A stretch of 64,000 nucleotides of DNA from Actinoplanes lutulentus. Its GTDB lineage: Bacteria > Actinomycetota > Actinomycetes > Mycobacteriales > Micromonosporaceae. The translations under genes were made by a program, and so were the position numbers. The stretch is from NCBI RefSeq assembly GCF_003259845.1, contig NZ_QLMJ01000004.1:124001-188000 (forward strand), in the 5' to 3' direction. The notes beneath the pieces were generated by a model. The model saw only the letters and a list, made by a program, of their open reading frames with translations, was not told the origin of the DNA and did not search any database. Every line of letters starts with the position of its first letter. Position 1 is the first letter of the stretch. Shown piece by piece: positions 43,504 to 52,565 of this stretch.

Positions 43504-43509
43504 GGATTA
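43504..43509 (-). promoter_or_regulatory. -10 hexamer for the phosphotransferase-like gene
   Basis: Minus-strand GATAAT lies 4-5 nt before the GTG start, at a distance consistent with a leaderless transcript. The rest of the gap up to 43735 holds the Crp gene promoter region and GGGGGAGG, its RBS, with no other feature seen. Confidence 0.4.
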
Positions 43510-43735
43510 TCTCGACACAAGCCACCAAAGCGACGGACAGCGGGGGCGACAATCACAGTAGGCGATGGGAGGTTTACAGAAAGCAACCGAAGGGACATGA
43601 TCGTACGGGAGTGAGCTTCGATGTCCGACGAAGGAATGGCGTTCGGGGCGCGCTTCGTGCTAAGAGTGATCGTTCGCGTCGTGGGGCCGGCGCCGGCCGG
43701 ATCGACGCGTCCCCACCGGGGGAGGGATTAGCGCC

Positions 43736-44422
43736 GTGGACCATCGCTTGCCGGATTCCGGCGACGCGCTCACCGGCGTGGAAATGTTCGCGGGACTTGA
43801 GCCGGACGTACGGCAGCGGGTCATCGCCACGGCCGTTCCGCGTCACTATCGCAAGGGTCAGATTCTTTTCGTCGAGCACGATCCCGGCGACTCTCTGATC
43901 ATCATGAAACGAGGCGCGGTCGCGGTCTTCCGCACCGCGCCGACCGGTGAGCGCGCCGTGCTCACCGTCGTGCGCCCACCTGACGTGCTCGGTGAGGTGT
44001 CCCTGCTGGACGCCTCGACCCGCAGCGCGTCCGCCGAGGCGATCGAGGACTCCCAGGCGCTGTCGCTGTCCCGGGCCGCCTTCATGGACCTGGTGCACTC
44101 GAACCCGCGGATCCTGGACGCCGTGATGCGCTCGGTGGGCGGCCTGATCCGCCGCCTCACCGAGCAGAACGCCGATCACGTCTTCCTCGACCTGCCGGGC
44201 AGGGTGGCGAAAACCCTGGTCCGACTCTCCGGGGAGAGCCAGGCGCCGATGATCACCATCGAGCTCAACCAGAGCCAGCTCGCCGAGATGGCGGGCGGCT
44301 CCCGGCAGAGCGTGAATCAGGCGATCGGGTCGTTCGCCAACCGGGGCTGGCTGCGCACCGAGGGCCGGCGCATCGTCGTCACCGACGTGCAGGCCCTCAA
44401 GCGGCGCGCGGGGATGAACTGA
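43736..44422 (+). CDS. Crp/Fnr-family transcriptional regulator
   Basis: 228 residues. An N-terminal cyclic-nucleotide-binding beta-roll (RHYRKGQILFVEHDPGDSLI, then DVLGEVSLLDASTRSASAEA) is joined by a long helix to a C-terminal winged HTH (ITIELNQSQLAEMAGGSRQS, then VNQAIGSFANRGWLRTEGRR). The roll contains the GEVSLLD...RSASAEA pattern similar to the phosphate-binding cassette; cAMP binding is possible but not certain. No Fnr-type N-terminal cysteines are present. GTG 43736 has GGAGG about 10 nt upstream. The 3' end overlaps the PlsC gene by 26 bp. Confidence 0.9.
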   Translation: MDHRLPDSGDALTGVEMFAGLEPDVRQRVIATAVPRHYRKGQILFVEHDPGDSLIIMKRGAVAVFRTAPTGERAVLTVVRPPDVLGEVSLLDASTRSASAEAIEDSQALSLSRAAFMDLVHSNPRILDAVMRSVGGLIRRLTEQNADHVFLDLPGRVAKTLVRLSGESQAPMITIELNQSQLAEMAGGSRQSVNQAIGSFANRGWLRTEGRRIVVTDVQALKRRAGMN

Positions 44423-45092
44423 CGGGGCTCTTCAGGGTGGCCGCGTAAACGTCGACGTACTCGCGGCCGGAGAGCACCATCAGCTCGTACATGAGCTCGT
44501 CGGTGATCGCTCGTTCGACGAAGCGGTCACCGCGGCTCTCGGCGTACCGGGAGAAGTCCAGCGGCTTGCCGATCCGGATCCGGACCCGCTTCACCGTCGG
44601 GATCAGCGTGCCGGTGGGCTGGATCTCGTCGGTGTTCAGCAGGGCCACCGGCACGACCACCGCGCCGCTTTCCAGCGCGAGCCGGGCCACGCCCGTCTTA
44701 CCGCGATAGAGACGCCCGTCCGGGGAACGGGTGCCCTCCGGGTAGATCCCGGCGATGTTGCCCTCCTTGAGGACTCTCAGGAGGGTGTCCAGGGCCGCCT
44801 GGGCGGCCTCACCACCCGAACGGTCCACCGGGATCGTCCCGGCGCCCACGAAGAACATCCGGGAGAGCCATCCCTTGATCCCCTTGCCGGTGAAGTATTC
44901 GGCTTTGGCGACGAAGGTCACTTTCCGCCGGACGATCAGCGGGGTGAAGATCGAGTCGGAGAACGAGAGATGATTGCAGGCCAGGATCACCGGACCGGAG
45001 CGGGGAACATTCTCGAGGCCGTCCACCTTCGGGCGGAAGACCAGCTTCAGCAACGGACCGAGGATCACCAACTTGAGTAGCCAGTAGAACAC
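44397..45092 (-). CDS. plsC: 1-acyl-sn-glycerol-3-phosphate acyltransferase (PlsC)
   Basis: 231 residues. The catalytic H-x4-D motif is NHLSFSDSIF, and the acceptor motif is GIYPEGTRSPDGRLYRGKTG. A hydrophobic start (FYWLLKLVILGPLLKLVF) anchors it in the membrane. It acylates lysophosphatidic acid or a similar glycerol lipid. GTG 45092 has AAGGGA 6 nt upstream; the longer frame to 45203 is not supported. Its homologue in mycobacterial order is Rv2182c. It is convergent with the Crp gene. Confidence 0.9.
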   Translation of the reverse strand: MFYWLLKLVILGPLLKLVFRPKVDGLENVPRSGPVILACNHLSFSDSIFTPLIVRRKVTFVAKAEYFTGKGIKGWLSRMFFVGAGTIPVDRSGGEAAQAALDTLLRVLKEGNIAGIYPEGTRSPDGRLYRGKTGVARLALESGAVVVPVALLNTDEIQPTGTLIPTVKRVRIRIGKPLDFSRYAESRGDRFVERAITDELMYELMVLSGREYVDVYAATLKSPVSSSPRAA

Positions 45093-45233
45093 TGACGTCC
45101 CTTTCAGTGGATGCCACCGGCGTCCCGGGGCGGGGAGAAGCGTACGAAGCGGGAGCGGCGCGCCACAACGCACTCCCGCAACAGGCGCCTGCCGTGTCAC
45201 CATTCAAGGCACGGTCGGCAAGGGGGTGCATCG

Positions 45234-46052
45234 GTGACAACGGGTGGCGCCCGTCGGGGGCGACGCGACAACGGGCTCGACGCGGCGGATTACGCCGTCG
45301 CGGGTGACGTGGATCCGCGGGTGGGAGAGCATCTGCTCGATGTTCTGGCTGCCGGCGGCATCGCGGCATACCTTCAACCGACGGCGGATCTGAACCCGAT
45401 TCTGCGGGCCACGACACTGCCGGCTCGGCCGATCGACCGGCTCTACGTGGATCGCACACGACTCGACACCGCTCGCGAGCACCTGGAGAAGGTGACCGGC
45501 GGGCTTCCGGCCACGCCGCCCGCTCCACCGGTGACGACGGACGCACGGCCGCAGGCCGAGGTGGACGCCGAGTGGGACAAGATCATTGCCGGCTTCCACA
45601 CCACCGACGGCACCGGCGGCACGCCCTGGCCGGACGCGGAGAGCGTGGCCAAGGAGGAGCCGCCACAGACCGGCGGCCGCCCGGTCGGCGAGGACGGCCG
45701 CCCGCTGAACAGGCGACGTACCGATCCGCCCCCGGAGGAGCAGTCCCTCCTCTACGGACTCGACACGTTCGGCACCGACCTGCCGGACAGCCCGGACGAC
45801 GACGAGGACGAGCGTTACGTCCCGCCGCCGCCCCCGCCGATGCCGAAGATGTCGAAGTACGCGGTGGCCGGCCTGCTGAGCGTGGTGGTCGGCTTCGTGC
45901 TCTTCCTCTTCCCGCGCCTGATCCCGCTCATCGAAAGCACGTACGTCACGCTCCTCGGCTTCGCCGGGATCGTCGGCGGCGCGGTCACGCTGGTCTGGCG
46001 GCTGCGCTCCGGCGACGATGACGACGACTTCGACGACGGAGCCGTGGTCTGA
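45234..46052 (+). CDS. Hypothetical acidic membrane protein
   Basis: 272 residues, not recognised. A soluble N-terminal domain (about 15-80, VGEHLLDVLAAGGIAAYLQP) and a Pro/Asp-rich middle precede two hydrophobic helices (YAVAGLLSVVVGFVLFLFPR and STYVTLLGFAGIVGGAVTLV, about 205-260). The tail is strongly acidic (DDDDDFDDGAVV). GTG 45234 has AAGGGGG about 6 nt upstream. It is divergent from PlsC and upstream of otsA. No catalytic motif; possible membrane sensor or scaffold. Confidence 0.72.
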   Translation: MTTGGARRGRRDNGLDAADYAVAGDVDPRVGEHLLDVLAAGGIAAYLQPTADLNPILRATTLPARPIDRLYVDRTRLDTAREHLEKVTGGLPATPPAPPVTTDARPQAEVDAEWDKIIAGFHTTDGTGGTPWPDAESVAKEEPPQTGGRPVGEDGRPLNRRRTDPPPEEQSLLYGLDTFGTDLPDSPDDDEDERYVPPPPPPMPKMSKYAVAGLLSVVVGFVLFLFPRLIPLIESTYVTLLGFAGIVGGAVTLVWRLRSGDDDDDFDDGAVV

Positions 46053-46099
46053 AAGACCCGTGTAACGGATCACATAGACGATCATGGGTGTTCAACCAG

Positions 46100-46105
46100 T
46101 AACCT
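46100..46105 (+). promoter_or_regulatory. -10-like hexamer for otsA
   Basis: TAACCT, 6 nt before ATG 46112, with no clear RBS. It predicts a leaderless message and favours the ATG over the adjacent GTG at 46109. Confidence 0.35.
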
Positions 46106-46111
46106 TCGGTG

Positions 46112-47566
46112 ATGCGCCAGAGTTCGCTCGTCGTCGTAGCCAACCGTCTGCCGCTGGATGACAATGCCGCCCCGGACGGAGCCTGTGAATGGCGCCGCAG
46201 TCCGGGCGGCCTGGCCAGCGCCCTGCACGCGATCCTGGAGCAAACTCCGGCCACCTGGGTCGGCTGGGCCGGCGGGATCGGCCCAGCGCCGCAGCTGTCG
46301 GACATCGGTGGCCTGCGGTTACGGCCCGTGTCGCTGAGCGCGGCCGAGCTGCGCGGCTATTACGAGGGGTTCGCGAACTCGACGCTCTGGCCGCTGTACC
46401 ACGACGCCGTCCAGCAGCCGGTCTTCGATCGGGGCTGGTGGGAGACGTACCGCATCGTCAACCGCCGGTTCGCCGAGGCCGCCGCCGAGGTGGCCGAGCA
46501 CGGCGCCGCCGTCTGGGTGCAGGACTACCACCTGCAGCTGGTGCCGCAGATGCTCCGGGACCTGCGTCCCGACCTGCTGATCGGCTTCTTCATGCACGTG
46601 CCGTTCCCGCCGCCCGAGCTCTACATGCAGCTCCCCCGCCGGGTCGAGCTGCTGCGCGGGATGCTCGGCGCCGACCTGGTCGGTTTCCAGCGGCCGCAGG
46701 CGGCCCACAACGTCGCCCAGCTCGCCCAGAAGCTGCTCGGCGCGCACGCCACCGACGACGTGATCACCGTGGACGGGCGGACCGTGCACACCGGCGCGTT
46801 CCCGGTCTCCATCGACGTGGCCGAGATGCGGGCCCTGTCCAGCTCACCCGACGTGCTCAGCCAGGCCAAACAGCTGCGCCACGATCTGGGCCAGCCGAAA
46901 CGGGTGCTGCTCAGCGTGGACCGGCTGGATTACACCAAGGGCATCGAGCACCGGCTCACCGCGTACAGCGAGCTGCTGCGGGACGGGCACGTGAAGGTAC
47001 GCGACACCGTCATGGTCCAGGTGGCCGTTCCCAGCCGGGAACAGGTCGACAGCTATCAGGACCTGCGTGACCGGATCGAGAGCGAGGTGGGCCGGATCAA
47101 CGGGGAATTCGGCCGGGTCGGCGAGCCGGCCATCCACTACCTGAACCAGCCGTTCGCCCGGTCCCAGCTGGCCGCGCTCTACCAGACCGCGGACGTCATG
47201 GTGGTGACCCCGCTGCGGGACGGGATGAACCTGGTCGCCAAGGAGTTCGTGGCGGCCCGTGAGGACGGCGGTGGCGCGCTGGTGCTCAGCGAGTTCGCCG
47301 GGGCGGCCGCCGAGCTGGAGCAGGCCTTCCTGGTCAACCCGCACGACGTCGACGGGCTCAAGGAGACGCTGCTGCACGCGATGAGCGCCGAGCCGGCCGA
47401 TCTGAGCGCCCGGATGACCGCGATGCGCGAGCACCTCGTGGGACACGACATCCTGGCGTGGGCGCGGGCCTATCTGACCGCTCTTGATCACACGGGCCGG
47501 CTTGCCGAACGCCTCCCCGACACCGCTGAGAAGGCTCCGGCCGCCTCAGTGCCCTGGCATAGGTAA
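46112..47566 (+). CDS. otsA: Trehalose-6-phosphate synthase (GT20)
   Basis: About 484 residues; transfers glucose from a nucleotide sugar to glucose 6-phosphate. [12 protein letters not shown] and [15 protein letters not shown] are the N-terminal loop. [20 protein letters not shown] and [14 protein letters not shown] are the G6P site. [20 protein letters not shown] carries the catalytic Arg/Lys region, and [20 protein letters not shown] contacts the nucleotide. It should make trehalose for osmotic or desiccation tolerance. No otsB lies next to it. GTG 46109 is an adjacent alternative start. The 3' end overlaps the hydrolase gene by 21 bp. Confidence 0.95.
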   Translation: MRQSSLVVVANRLPLDDNAAPDGACEWRRSPGGLASALHAILEQTPATWVGWAGGIGPAPQLSDIGGLRLRPVSLSAAELRGYYEGFANSTLWPLYHDAVQQPVFDRGWWETYRIVNRRFAEAAAEVAEHGAAVWVQDYHLQLVPQMLRDLRPDLLIGFFMHVPFPPPELYMQLPRRVELLRGMLGADLVGFQRPQAAHNVAQLAQKLLGAHATDDVITVDGRTVHTGAFPVSIDVAEMRALSSSPDVLSQAKQLRHDLGQPKRVLLSVDRLDYTKGIEHRLTAYSELLRDGHVKVRDTVMVQVAVPSREQVDSYQDLRDRIESEVGRINGEFGRVGEPAIHYLNQPFARSQLAALYQTADVMVVTPLRDGMNLVAKEFVAAREDGGGALVLSEFAGAAAELEQAFLVNPHDVDGLKETLLHAMSAEPADLSARMTAMREHLVGHDILAWARAYLTALDHTGRLAERLPDTAEKAPAASVPWHR

Positions 47567-48181
47567 CTGCTTTTCCAGCCAGTCCAGGATCGCGTCGATC
47601 GGCTCTTCCCAGCCCTCCTCCAGCATCAGGTCGTGACCCATGCCGGGGAAGAGCAGCGGCGCGCCGCCGTAACCGGCCGCCGCCCGGTCCAGAGCCTTCC
47701 GCTTGACCGCCCGATCGTCCGGGCTGCCCGCGACCAGAACCGGCGGATCACCCGCCGGAGCGGGCAGCACGGGCCGGGAGAACAGCGAGAACGCCCGGGC
47801 CACCGCCCAGCCGCTCAGCACCGGGGCGGTCAGCACGGCCGCGCGGGCCGGGTAACGCCCCAGCGCCCGGGCCACCACCAGCGCGCCCAGGCCGTGCCCG
47901 ATCAGCACCGCCTGCCGGGGCAACGACGCGGCAACCTGCACCGTGTCGTGAACCTGGGCCCGCAGATCGCCGCCAGGGCGCGGGCTCAAGGCGTACGAAG
48001 AAAAACCGCGACCGGCGGCGTGGCCGAGCCAATGCTCAGCAAAAGAAGGCGACGAGGTTCCCGGCACGAAGAGCAGCGGCGGGTGACCGATGTCGTCCTC
48101 GGGCAGCCGGGAGACGACCTCGCGCGCGGCCGGCGGCACCGGGTCGGTCCAGTCCTCGAAACGCACCAGATCGGACTTCAC
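47546..48181 (-). CDS. Alpha/beta-hydrolase-like protein lacking the nucleophile Ser
   Basis: 211 residues with the fold core PPLLFVPGTSSPSFAEHWLG and the elbow VLIGHGLGALVVARALGR. The elbow should read GxSxG but is G-H-G-L-G, so the nucleophile Ser is Gly. Later elements are present: LVAGSPDDRAVKRKALDRAA (the acid region) and FPGMGHDLMLEEGWEEPI (His). It may be a non-hydrolytic family member. It overlaps the FMO gene by 4 nt (ATGA), so they form an operon with FMO upstream. Confidence 0.75.
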   Translation of the reverse strand: MKSDLVRFEDWTDPVPPAAREVVSRLPEDDIGHPPLLFVPGTSSPSFAEHWLGHAAGRGFSSYALSPRPGGDLRAQVHDTVQVAASLPRQAVLIGHGLGALVVARALGRYPARAAVLTAPVLSGWAVARAFSLFSRPVLPAPAGDPPVLVAGSPDDRAVKRKALDRAAAGYGGAPLLFPGMGHDLMLEEGWEEPIDAILDWLEKQLPMPGH

Positions 48182-49521
48182 CGGACTGAGCCCATCTCGT
48201 TGAGCAGACCTTCGACGGACCGCAGGTAATCCACGTGATCAACCTCGAACCAGTGCCGCTGTGTCGGGATCACCCGGCGGCGTGACCAGCTCTGCACCGG
48301 CCGGGTGGACTCCTTCTGCTGCACGGCGGCGGCGCGCTCCGGATCGGTGACCCGCAGCCGCAGCCAGCGAGCCACCGCGACGCTCTGCCAGTGCGCGAGC
48401 GGGAACACGCCCGAGTCCGGCTGGAGCAGGCCGATCACCGCGAGCGTCGGGTGCCGCCGGGCGAAAGCGTGCAGGTGCAGGTCGGGCCGGCCGTCCTCGT
48501 CGGTGTCGAGCAGCTCGGGCGCGAGGAAGTCGAAGCGGGGCCGGTACCCGGTCGCGGTGATCACCAGATCCGGTTCGATCTTGGTGCCGTCGGTCAGGAT
48601 CACGCTCGCGCCGTCGTACCGTTCCACGTCCGGGACCGGCTCGATCGTGCCGTGCCCGAGGTAGTACGGCAGCTGGCTGTTGACGATCGGGTGACTCTCG
48701 TACGGCCGGTGGTCGGGTTCGGCCAGGCCGTACCGGGTCAGGTCGCCGCTGGTCAGCTTCACCGTCCGGCGATAGAGCCACTGCCGCAGCCGCAGCGGCA
48801 GACCCCAGCGGAGCAGGCGGTCGTTGACCTGGTCGGCCGGGCGGCCGAAGACATATTTGGGCGCGAGCCAGTAACCGCGCCGGGTGGAGTGCCAGACCCG
48901 GGTGGCCTGCTGGGCCGCCTCGACGGCGATGTCGCAGCCGGTGTTGCCTCCGCCGACGACGAGGACCTTGCGGCCACGCAGCCGGGCCGGGTCCTTGTAC
49001 GCCGAAGCGTGGATCACCTGCCCGGTGAAGTCCCCCGGCGCTTCGAAGGCCGCGGGCGACCAGTTGTGCCCATTCGCCACCACGATCGCGGCATACCGCT
49101 GAACCCGCGACGAGCCACCACCGGTCGACCGGATGGTCACATCCCACTTGCCGTCGCCGGCCGGCACCGCCGACGACACCTCCATGCCGAACCAGATGTC
49201 CTGATCGAGGCGGAAGTGTTTGGCGTACCGCTCCAGGTATTCGAGAACCTTCGAGTGGTGCGGGTAATCGGGCCAGGTGTCCGGCATCGGGAAGTCGGGG
49301 AACTCCGTCAATGGCCGCGACGAGATCAGGTGGGTGCCGGAATAGATCGGGCTGCGATCGTGGCGCCAGTTCCAGGCGCCGCCGACGGACGTCTCGCGCT
49401 CGTAGCAGTCGACCGCGAAACCCTGCTCACGCAGGCTTTTTATCGCGGCCAGTCCGCTGGCGCCGGCGCCGACGACACAGACGGCGTCGCCACGGTCGCC
49501 CGGGTCGGGGGTGTCGTGCAC
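48178..49521 (-). CDS. Flavin-containing monooxygenase (FMO/Baeyer-Villiger type)
   Basis: 447 residues. FAD-binding VCVVGAGASGLAAIKSLREQ and NADP-binding KVLVVGGGNTGCDIAVEAAQ Rossmann motifs flank an FMO-like region (FPDFPMPDTWPDYPHHSKVL and later DLVITATGYRPRFDFLAPEL, the ATGY motif). It oxygenates a soft nucleophile or ketone using NADPH; the substrate is unknown. GTG 49521 begins the frame. It is the first gene of a two-gene unit with the hydrolase-like protein, an arrangement seen for Baeyer-Villiger/esterase pairs, although the partner here lacks a catalytic Ser. Confidence 0.9.
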   Translation of the reverse strand: MHDTPDPGDRGDAVCVVGAGASGLAAIKSLREQGFAVDCYERETSVGGAWNWRHDRSPIYSGTHLISSRPLTEFPDFPMPDTWPDYPHHSKVLEYLERYAKHFRLDQDIWFGMEVSSAVPAGDGKWDVTIRSTGGGSSRVQRYAAIVVANGHNWSPAAFEAPGDFTGQVIHASAYKDPARLRGRKVLVVGGGNTGCDIAVEAAQQATRVWHSTRRGYWLAPKYVFGRPADQVNDRLLRWGLPLRLRQWLYRRTVKLTSGDLTRYGLAEPDHRPYESHPIVNSQLPYYLGHGTIEPVPDVERYDGASVILTDGTKIEPDLVITATGYRPRFDFLAPELLDTDEDGRPDLHLHAFARRHPTLAVIGLLQPDSGVFPLAHWQSVAVARWLRLRVTDPERAAAVQQKESTRPVQSWSRRRVIPTQRHWFEVDHVDYLRSVEGLLNEMGSVR

Positions 49522-49546
49522 CCGGCGATCCTTGCAGAACCGAGGC

Positions 49547-50227
49547 TTACGAGGAAGGGAGCAGAAGGTCCGTTACGACCGGTAAATGATCACTCGCTCG
49601 ACGTGCTCGCTCATCGTCGATGATCTCGTAACGGTCGATGGAGATGTCCGGGCTGACGAAGAGCGCGTCGATGCGCCGCTGCGGCAGCGTGGCCGGGAAC
49701 GTGGGCACGTCCTTCTCCGAGGTGACCAGCCCGTCGGCGACCGTCCGCCAGGCGCCGCCACCAGGGCCTTCGTTCAGGTCGGCCGCCACGATCAGCGGCC
49801 CGGTGATCTCCGACGTCTCGGCTTTCCACTCGGCGGCCTGCGCCGGCCGCTCCGCCGGATCCGTCGCCAGGTGCGAGCCGGTCACCACGAACCGGCGCGC
49901 GCCCAGCACCGAACCCTCGGCGAACGCCGCGCCGCGCAGGTGCCGGCCCGGTGTCAGCGGAAAGCGCACGCACCAGGTCCGGTGGATCGCCACCCGCAGG
50001 CTGACCAGGATCAGGTTGCCGAGCGCCGGTTGACCGCCGGCCGCCACGACCAGGCCGGCCTCACCGGCGAACGCGGCACACCGGTCCCGCCAGCGGAACC
50101 GGCGCGGCGCTTCCTGCACCACCAGGACGTCCGGGGCAAGCTCGCGGATCAGCCCGGCCAGGGCCGGCCGGTCGTCCCGCAGCCCGTGCACGTTGTAGCT
50201 GACCACCCGCAGTTTCGCCCCGGTCAT
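49547..50227 (-). CDS. Endonuclease/exonuclease/phosphatase (EEP) family protein
   Basis: 226 residues. The EEP core is seen as LRVVSYNVHGLRDDRPAL (Asn), VLVVQEAPRRFRW (metal Glu), FVVTGSHLATDPAERPAQAA, PLIVAADLNEGPGGGAW (Asp/Asn) and RASDHLPVVTDLLL (Asp/His at the end). Such enzymes cleave nucleic acids or phosphoinositides, or act as sphingomyelinases. The target cannot be assigned. It lies 2 bp downstream of the glucokinase gene on the same strand. Confidence 0.88.
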   Translation of the reverse strand: MTGAKLRVVSYNVHGLRDDRPALAGLIRELAPDVLVVQEAPRRFRWRDRCAAFAGEAGLVVAAGGQPALGNLILVSLRVAIHRTWCVRFPLTPGRHLRGAAFAEGSVLGARRFVVTGSHLATDPAERPAQAAEWKAETSEITGPLIVAADLNEGPGGGAWRTVADGLVTSEKDVPTFPATLPQRRIDALFVSPDISIDRYEIIDDERARRASDHLPVVTDLLLPSS

Positions 50228-50229
50228 CG

Positions 50230-51180
50230 TCAGGCCAGACGTGCCAGGTCAGCGGCACCGACGACGCCTGCGGCGTTGCCCATCTCGGCCGCGCGAACCT
50301 CGGCCACCGGGAACCGGTTGCGCTGGGCGAGCTGGTCACGGTACGTCTGCTCGGCCGGGCCCATCAGCAGGTCCCCCGCCTCGACCACACCGCCGCCGAT
50401 CACCATGATCTGCGGGTCGAGACTCTGCGCGAGGTCGGCCAGGGCCACCCCGAGCCAGTACCCCACCTGGGCGAACGCGTCTTTCGCGACACCGTCGCCG
50501 GCCTGCGCGGCCTCGGTGATCTGCCGACCGGTGATCGCCAGGGCGTCGCCGCCGGCCAGTTCCAGGAGCTGACTCGCGCGCTCCGGCTGCTGCCGCGCTC
50601 CGGCTCGGGCGAACCGGACCAGGGCACTGCCCGCCGCGTACTGCTCCAGGCAGCCGAGCCGGCCGCAGCCGCAGGGGTGGCCGTCCGCGACCGACTGGAT
50701 GTGACCCAGCTCGGCGGCGATGCCGTTGGCACCCCGCCAGAGCTTCCCGTTGATCACGATGGCTCCGCCGATGCCGGTGCCCACGGTGATCATCACCATC
50801 GAGTCGTCGGCGTGCTTGGCGACGCCGAACCGGAACTCGGCCCAGCCGGCGACGTTCGCGTCGTTCTCCAGGACGGTCGGCAGGCCGGTCGCCTTGGTCA
50901 CGTAATCGCGCAGCGGCTCGTCACGCCAGGCCAGGTTCGGTGCGAACAGCACTGTCGAACCGGCGGCGTCGATCCAGGCCGCGGCGCCGATGCCGATCGC
51001 GGTCGCGTCCGGGTACTGTGCCGCCAGCTCGGCGGCGACCTCGACGATCGTGTCCCGGGTCGCGGCCGGGTCCTCCGCCGGCGTCGGCCGGCGGTTCGAC
51101 GCGAGCACGTTACCCAGCTCGTCGACCACCCCACCGGCGACCTTGGTGCCGCCGACGTCGATTCCGATGGTCAGCGTCAC
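50230..51180 (-). CDS. glk: ROK-family glucokinase
   Basis: 316 residues. LTIGIDVGGTKVAGGVVDEL is the ATP-binding start, and TVLENDANVAGWAEFRFGVA carries the catalytic Asp. GHIQSVADGHPCGCGRLGCLEQ carries the zinc CxCGxxGCxE motif. MVMITVGTGIGGAIVINGK is the phosphate-2 loop. There is no HTH, so it is an enzyme, not a regulator. It phosphorylates glucose in the cytoplasm. GTG 51180 is chosen with AGAGGGG about 9 nt upstream; GTG 51207 overlaps the preceding stop. It contrasts with the double ROK regulator, whose active-site residues are altered. Confidence 0.92.
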   Translation of the reverse strand: MTLTIGIDVGGTKVAGGVVDELGNVLASNRRPTPAEDPAATRDTIVEVAAELAAQYPDATAIGIGAAAWIDAAGSTVLFAPNLAWRDEPLRDYVTKATGLPTVLENDANVAGWAEFRFGVAKHADDSMVMITVGTGIGGAIVINGKLWRGANGIAAELGHIQSVADGHPCGCGRLGCLEQYAAGSALVRFARAGARQQPERASQLLELAGGDALAITGRQITEAAQAGDGVAKDAFAQVGYWLGVALADLAQSLDPQIMVIGGGVVEAGDLLMGPAEQTYRDQLAQRNRFPVAEVRAAEMGNAAGVVGAADLARLA

Positions 51181-51203
51181 GCTGCCCGTCCCCTCTGCGA
51201 AGT

Positions 51204-52049
51204 TCACACCGCGTCGCCTGGCCGGGCGCCGTCGCCCGGACCGGCGCTGCCACGGTCCTCGGGCGCCGAAGCGCCCAGGTCATGATCCACGCTACGGTGC
51301 CCGCCCGAGCCACCTGCCCCGGCCTCCGCCACTTCTTGGGCAATGGCCGCGGCCTGCGCGCCGGCTTCCGCCTCTGCCGCGGCCTCGGCCTGGGCGATCG
51401 CCGAGGCCCAGACATCATGGGTACGCGTACGCGAAGCGCCGAAAACGTCCTCAAACGGCGCCGGCTCCCGCTCCGGAGCGGCCTGCGCCCGGGCCGCCTG
51501 CTCCTGAGCTCGCCGGTCCCGGACCGCCTTGGCCGACGCGACGGCTCGGGCCACCGCCTCCTCGGCGGCTGCCGCTCGCGCTTTCGCAGCGGCAGCGGCT
51601 TCCCTCGCGCTCTCCGCCGTGGCCGTGGCCCACGGGTCGTCGCCGGCTGTTTCCGCTGGTCCCGGCTCGGGCTCGGCTTGGTGAGTGGCCGCCGCCCAGA
51701 CGCCGTCCGGGTTTGCCGGCCGCTGCTCGGGTGATCTCGGTGCCGGGGCCGGCTTGGGCCGCTCCCCCGCCATCGTGGAGAAGGCGCGCATCAGCCCGGT
51801 CACCCCGGTGACGATGTCGCCGGCACTGCTGGCCAGCCGCTCGGCCGTTTCCGGACTCGGGTCACGCAGCGTCGCGATCACCCGGCAGAGCGGGCAGACA
51901 CAGCACTCCGCGCTGCCGTTGGCCATCGCGTGCGACCCGGCAGCGCCCCCGAACAGGCCGGAGACCGAATCACTCAGACCGCCCGCCGCGGCCCTCGCGA
52001 GGAACGTCGCGACCAGCCGCTCGGCCTCATCACGTGCTGAACCGGCCAT
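51204..52049 (-). CDS. Hypothetical Ala-rich protein with CCxCxxC motif
   Basis: 281 residues. The N-terminal 100 residues are ordered (ARDEAERLVATFLARAAAGG) and contain ECCVCPLCRVIATLRDPSPE, a compact Cys cluster that could bind a metal. The rest is Ala/Glu/Arg-rich with long likely coiled-coil stretches (REAAAAAKARAAAAEEAVAR) and a disordered tail. No known domain recognised. It is co-directional with glk and the SRPBCC gene, between homologues of conserved genes, so it is probably a lineage-specific but real gene. Confidence 0.75.
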   Translation of the reverse strand: MAGSARDEAERLVATFLARAAAGGLSDSVSGLFGGAAGSHAMANGSAECCVCPLCRVIATLRDPSPETAERLASSAGDIVTGVTGLMRAFSTMAGERPKPAPAPRSPEQRPANPDGVWAAATHQAEPEPGPAETAGDDPWATATAESAREAAAAAKARAAAAEEAVARAVASAKAVRDRRAQEQAARAQAAPEREPAPFEDVFGASRTRTHDVWASAIAQAEAAAEAEAGAQAAAIAQEVAEAGAGGSGGHRSVDHDLGASAPEDRGSAGPGDGARPGDAV

Positions 52050-52076
52050 CTGCGTTCCTCTCGTCGCGGTGGCGGC

Positions 52077-52529
52077 TCAGGCCGCCGGCAGGCTCTCGAC
52101 ACGGCGCTTGAGCTCCTTCAACGCCGTATCCATGATCACTTTTTCCGCTTTGCGGCGGAACATGCCGAGCATGCCGATGGCGAGATCCACCGCCAGTGAA
52201 TACGTCACCGTGGTCGTGCCGCCGGCGGTCTCCACCAGGTCGTAGGAACCGTCCTGGGAGCGCTGCGTCTTGGACGGCGCGATCAGGTGCCACTCGATCC
52301 GGGAGAGGTCGTCGGCGTACGCGTACTCCAAGGTGTACTCGTCGACGAGCACCGTCGCGTCGATCTGGAAGCGGACCTGGGCGGCGTAACCGTCCTCGTA
52401 CTCCTCCACGACCTCGGCGAGTTTGATCGACTCGGCCCAGTCCGGGTAACGCGGGAAGTCGCAGATCACCGCGGCGACACGGGCCAGCGGCGCATGTATC
52501 TGGATCGACTGCGTCGAGGTGTCGGCCAT
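52077..52529 (-). CDS. SRPBCC (START/cyclase-like) protein, Rv2185c-like
   Basis: 150 residues of the helix-grip fold. IQIHAPLARVAAVICDFPRY starts it, and PDWAESIKLAEVVEEYEDGY and YTLEYAYADDLSRIEWHLIA form the sheet. The C-terminal helix is AEKVIMDTALKELKRRVESL. Such proteins bind hydrophobic ligands; Rv2185c (TB16.3) in M. tuberculosis is the positional counterpart, as recalled. Ligand unknown. ATG 52529 is 36 bp from the divergent histidine kinase. Confidence 0.88.
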   Translation of the reverse strand: MADTSTQSIQIHAPLARVAAVICDFPRYPDWAESIKLAEVVEEYEDGYAAQVRFQIDATVLVDEYTLEYAYADDLSRIEWHLIAPSKTQRSQDGSYDLVETAGGTTTVTYSLAVDLAIGMLGMFRRKAEKVIMDTALKELKRRVESLPAA

Positions 52530-52565
52530 GCAGGGAGGTTACTCGCTGGGTGCGACAGACTCCGG

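Noticed and set aside
48391..49623. Plus-strand ORF opposite the FMO gene
   Set aside because: The minus-strand frame has both Rossmann motifs and ATGY; the plus-strand frame has no recognisable feature.
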